From Dyella dinghuensis (GTDB taxonomy: Bacteria; Pseudomonadota; Gammaproteobacteria; Xanthomonadales; Rhodanobacteraceae): a DNA stretch of 64,000 nucleotides. How positions within the stretch are numbered: position 1 is the first letter of the stretch; each line of letters starts with the position of its first letter. The notes below the pieces were generated by a model. It was not told where the DNA came from, did no database searches, and was given only the letters and a program-made list of their open reading frames with translations. Made by a program: the position numbers and the translations under genes. The stretch lies in contig NZ_RYZR01000007.1 in assembly GCF_003977615.1 (NCBI RefSeq), forward strand, positions 248,001-312,000. The letters are read 5' to 3'. Shown piece by piece: positions 61,701 to 64,000 of the stretch.

Positions 61701-62144
61701 CTACGACTCGCCCAGGCGTTTGATCAACGGAATGGCATCCATGATCGTCTTGAGTTCGGCAGCATCCAGCTTTGCCACCGCTTCAAGCAGCCATTCGCGT
61801 TTAGCGATGCCGCGCTGACGCCTTATCTCGGCGCCTTCGGGTGTGAGACCAAAAAGAATCTGTCGCCCATCCGTGGGATGAGCGCGTCGCTCAACCAACC
61901 CTTCCTGTTCGAGCGTGGCGAGAATCGTGCCCATCGATTGGGGCTTCATCGACTCTAAGCGCGCCAGATCCGCAGTGGTCATGGCACCGTTTTGATCGAG
62001 CCGCGCCAGGGCACTGAGCTGGGAAAGATTGAAGTCGTCCGGATTGGTCTCGGACCGCAATCGCCGCAGAAGCTGGCCGACGGCCGCCATGAGTTCGTTG
62101 ACGGCGGTTTCCATCGCCGCGCGAGAGGAGCGTGATTTGGGCAT
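61701..62144 (-). CDS. MarR-family regulator
   Basis: The 147-residue protein has the MarR winged helix: DDFNLSQLSALARLDQNGAM, TTADLARLESMKPQSMGTIL and the wing VERRAHPTDGRQILFGLTPE. It is probably self-regulated and may control the membrane protein gene 104 bases downstream. Ligand unknown. Confidence 0.92.
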   Translation of the reverse strand: MPKSRSSRAAMETAVNELMAAVGQLLRRLRSETNPDDFNLSQLSALARLDQNGAMTTADLARLESMKPQSMGTILATLEQEGLVERRAHPTDGRQILFGLTPEGAEIRRQRGIAKREWLLEAVAKLDAAELKTIMDAIPLIKRLGES

Positions 62145-62754
62145 GCGCTCACTCTACGATATTAGAAGTTAATCTTGCAAGTTAGGCTGATAATTAAGGA
62201 ATGTGAAATTCACGGGTTCGCTTGAGATAACGCGGTTCAGATGCACTCCAGCTATGCGGTGTGTTCGCGTCCCCCAAAGCCATGAGAGTCGCATTTAGAA
62301 GTGCATTCACCCGTAAAAACCTGCGTTCATGTAACGCTTCCGCGGTCCCTTGCCCCGGTGAGATTAAGACAAGGTATCGTTCGTAGTGCCGCAGTAGAAC
62401 TGCCTGACAGACGGGGATATATGCGCTCTCGTATCAAACCCACGGCGACGGTTTATCCATGTCGCCTCCGTTCGGAACCTATCGGGTCGGACGCTAACGC
62501 CGCCCTGCACATGTGGATCACTTGGGAAGCTGTCGAACGGGAGCACTTCAGTCCCGCCGGTTCTCTCATCGCCGACTTTTCTCGACCACTCGAGGTTGAT
62601 CCTTCATTGGTGAGAAATCATAGGTACGTGCCTGATTCGTGATGTGCGCTTTCAACCGTGCCGTTGTCGGTTGTTCTCGCGGCTGATCAACACGCTGATA
62701 CATGACGTGCGCGGATTCGTACGAAGAGCACGTCATGCACGATCGTGCCGCTCG
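62145..62754. other. intergenic stretch with a long hairpin
   Basis: About 610 bases. A 113-codon open frame at 62301-62642 has no protein-like pattern or ribosome-binding site. CTTGCAAG at 62174-62181 could be part of a MarR operator. A long hairpin lies at 62701-62737. Confidence 0.45.
62701..62737. repeat. 37-base imperfect hairpin downstream of the TIR gene
   Basis: CATGACGTGC and GCACGTCATG are perfect outer arms. Inside, TTCGTACGAA is itself a perfect palindrome. No T-run follows in the direction of the TIR transcript. Confidence 0.6.
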
Positions 62755-63438
62755 TTATTTGCCCTTGCCGATCCGCCAGCACGCTTCAAGAAAGATTCGC
62801 CGTTCCTGCTCGCCGTCAATTTCAGGTGCGAGGCGTTGTGCAACGGCATCCAGGTCACCGCCACCGTGCGCGGCCCGGCGAACCAGATGTGCGGCCACGG
62901 GCCCAATGCGCTTGGCGAGTTCCGCCTCCAACAATCGCAAGTGTGCCGCATCGACGCCACCCGGCGGATGAGTGAGATCGACCGGCTCAGTGCTTCGCAA
63001 TGGCCGATGTTCGGCGGGAACGTCATGAATAGCGTGCCCGCGTAACGTTGCATCGAGATAATCGCAAAGCCGATCGATATGCGGGTCGAGCGGTGGCGGA
63101 AATGCATCCATCCAGTGTTGTGCACTGAGGAAGTATTCCAGGCTCTTCGAAGGCAGCACATCTTCGAGCCGAAACGGAAGAATCGGTAGCTGCTTGTGCA
63201 CGGCGCGCTCCACTTCGCGTCGCACCTGGTGCGAGTCGTTGCTGCTGCCGGAGAAAACCAGAACCATCAGCCGCGCGCTGGAAATCGCATCGATGATTTC
63301 GGCAGCCCAGTCGGCGGCGGGAGACACGTCGCGCGGCGCGATCCACACGCTGATGCCGCGCGCTTCCAGTCGCTGCACAAGCGCGAAGGCAGCTTCCCGG
63401 TCAGGCTGCGAATAGCTGACGAATAAATCGTGTGCCAT
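62755..63438 (-). CDS. TIR-domain protein with C-terminal DUF8082-like domain
   Basis: The 227-residue protein starts with a bacterial TIR domain: HDLFVSYSQPDREAAFALVQ, RGISVWIAPRDVSPAADWAA and SHQVRREVERAV. Here E75 lies where TIR NADases have their catalytic Glu. After a linker at about 135-165, a second small helical domain (ELAKRIGPVAAHLVRRAA, then LAPEIDGEQERRIFLEAC) resembles the domain I know as DUF8082 from kinases and cyclases. It starts 3 bases after the stop of the membrane sensor, so the two are co-translated. NADase activity is inferred, not shown. Confidence 0.85.
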   Translation of the reverse strand: MAHDLFVSYSQPDREAAFALVQRLEARGISVWIAPRDVSPAADWAAEIIDAISSARLMVLVFSGSSNDSHQVRREVERAVHKQLPILPFRLEDVLPSKSLEYFLSAQHWMDAFPPPLDPHIDRLCDYLDATLRGHAIHDVPAEHRPLRSTEPVDLTHPPGGVDAAHLRLLEAELAKRIGPVAAHLVRRAAHGGGDLDAVAQRLAPEIDGEQERRIFLEACWRIGKGK

Positions 63439-63441
63439 CGC

Positions 63442-64000
63442 TTAGCCGCCCAGCATCCGCAGCGCCTTGTCCAGGCTCTTGCGCATGCGATTGAAGGCGG
63501 CCGACAACGCCGTGACTTCAGGTCCGCCACCACTCGGAAATTCCGGCGCAGAGGTATCGCCCAGACTCACTTGATCGGCTATCCGCGCGATCCGGCGCAC
63601 CGGACGGATCACCAACACATAGAGCGAGATATTGATGACCAGCAGCACGCCGACGAGCACCGCAGCGATAGTCGTTAGCACATCGCGGCGCACGCGCTTC
63701 GCACTTGCCTCGGCGCTGGCGAATGGCACCGAGACGATTTGCGCTCCGACCACTTCATTGGGTTGCCAGCCAAATCCGTTGTCGCGTCCATAGCGTGCGA
63801 GCATCGTTGCAGGTGCGACCGAAGGCAGGCTGCGACAACTCATGCACCCCGCGTCGACGCGAATCGGGCGTGCCAGGTAAAGAATGCTGCCCATCGGGGT
63901 GTCGCGTGTTCCGCTCATTTCCGTGGTGCTGCTGTCGTTGCGAAAACGCTGCACGATGTCTGCTTCCCAATCCGTCGCGCGGTCGCGTGGATTGGTTGGA
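63442..64000 (-). CDS. membrane sensor with CxxC and HAMP domain (partial)
   Basis: The reading frame is open to the window edge, so the N-terminus is missing. It reads a Tll0287-like (DUF3365) C-terminal half with CMSCRSLPSVAP, where relatives often have a CxxCH haem motif; here the His is Arg. GFGWQPNEVVGAQIVSVPF follows, then one membrane helix (TTIAAVLVGVLLVINISLYV) and a HAMP linker (IRPVRRIARIADQVSLGDT). The protein ends soon after HAMP, so the output must be a partner, most simply the TIR protein. Confidence 0.8.
   Translation of the reverse strand, partial: PTNPRDRATDWEADIVQRFRNDSSTTEMSGTRDTPMGSILYLARPIRVDAGCMSCRSLPSVAPATMLARYGRDNGFGWQPNEVVGAQIVSVPFASAEASAKRVRRDVLTTIAAVLVGVLLVINISLYVLVIRPVRRIARIADQVSLGDTSAPEFPSGGGPEVTALSAAFNRMRKSLDKALRMLGG

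Noticed and set aside
41000-62000. An integron integrase gene for the attC-like cluster
   Set aside because: No protein in this region has tyrosine-recombinase motifs; none was found elsewhere in the window.
62301-62642. 113-codon open frame upstream of the TIR region
   Set aside because: No ribosome-binding site, no fold-like pattern, and a composition typical of non-coding frames.

Overview
The window reads as chromosome of a moderately GC-rich gammaproteobacterium, most likely of the Xanthomonadales (Rhodanobacteraceae: Dyella, Luteibacter or Rhodanobacter-like). This placement is an inference from codon usage and gene repertoire: secreted plant-polysaccharide hydrolases, two LytS/LytTR pairs, a NodT-type RND efflux operon and many short stand-alone enzymes. 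I saw no rRNA, tRNA, CRISPR array, insertion sequence or phage module.

Layout. 0.1-9 kb: secreted alpha-L-rhamnosidase, a YCII protein, an unrecognised 666-residue protein behind a tiny coupled ORF, and small stand-alone proteins (VOC, GNAT, YceI, NTF2-like). 9-20 kb: M61 peptidase, a divergent esterase/TetR pair with an operator, a LamG-like secreted protein, a LytS/LytTR pair, a lipocalin-like protein, a P-loop kinase-like protein and DUF4386. 20-26.5 kb: a TetR-controlled tripartite RND pump whose genes overlap by ATGA, closed by a strong bidirectional terminator. 26.5-40 kb: hydrolase/AraC pair, a decayed serine hydrolase, a repeat-built beta-propeller, a HAF-repeat protein, a second LytS/LytTR pair, an acyltransferase, an MFS-HAD-DeoR operon and a lipoprotein. 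42-46.5 kb: a BlaI/M56 sensor-repressor unit with two palindromic operators, followed by two secreted hydrolases. 47-48.9 kb: aldo/keto reductase and divergent TetR around a 13-bp inverted repeat. 48.9-58.9 kb: a run of same-strand single genes (GFA protein, lipoprotein, DUF1161, arabinofuranosidase, retropepsin-like protein, antiporter, GST, MazG-like protein and unknowns). 59-62 kb: LysR/SDR/SnoaL and MarR genes. 62.7-64 kb: a TIR-domain gene directly behind a CxxC/HAMP membrane sensor that runs off the edge.

Two features stand out beyond ordinary genes. First, a 24-bp palindrome occurs at least 23 times between genes, 22 of them in the same orientation whatever the direction of nearby genes. 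Its substitutions mostly keep G-U pairing when the plus strand is read as RNA. Second, several junctions in the 48.9-58.3 kb stretch look like integron attC recombination sites in sequence and foldable layout. In a few places the palindrome begins exactly where the attC-like site ends. With no integrase gene in view, the stretch is best read as a degenerate attC cassette cluster (CALIN-like). This is my by-eye interpretation and needs a covariance-model search.
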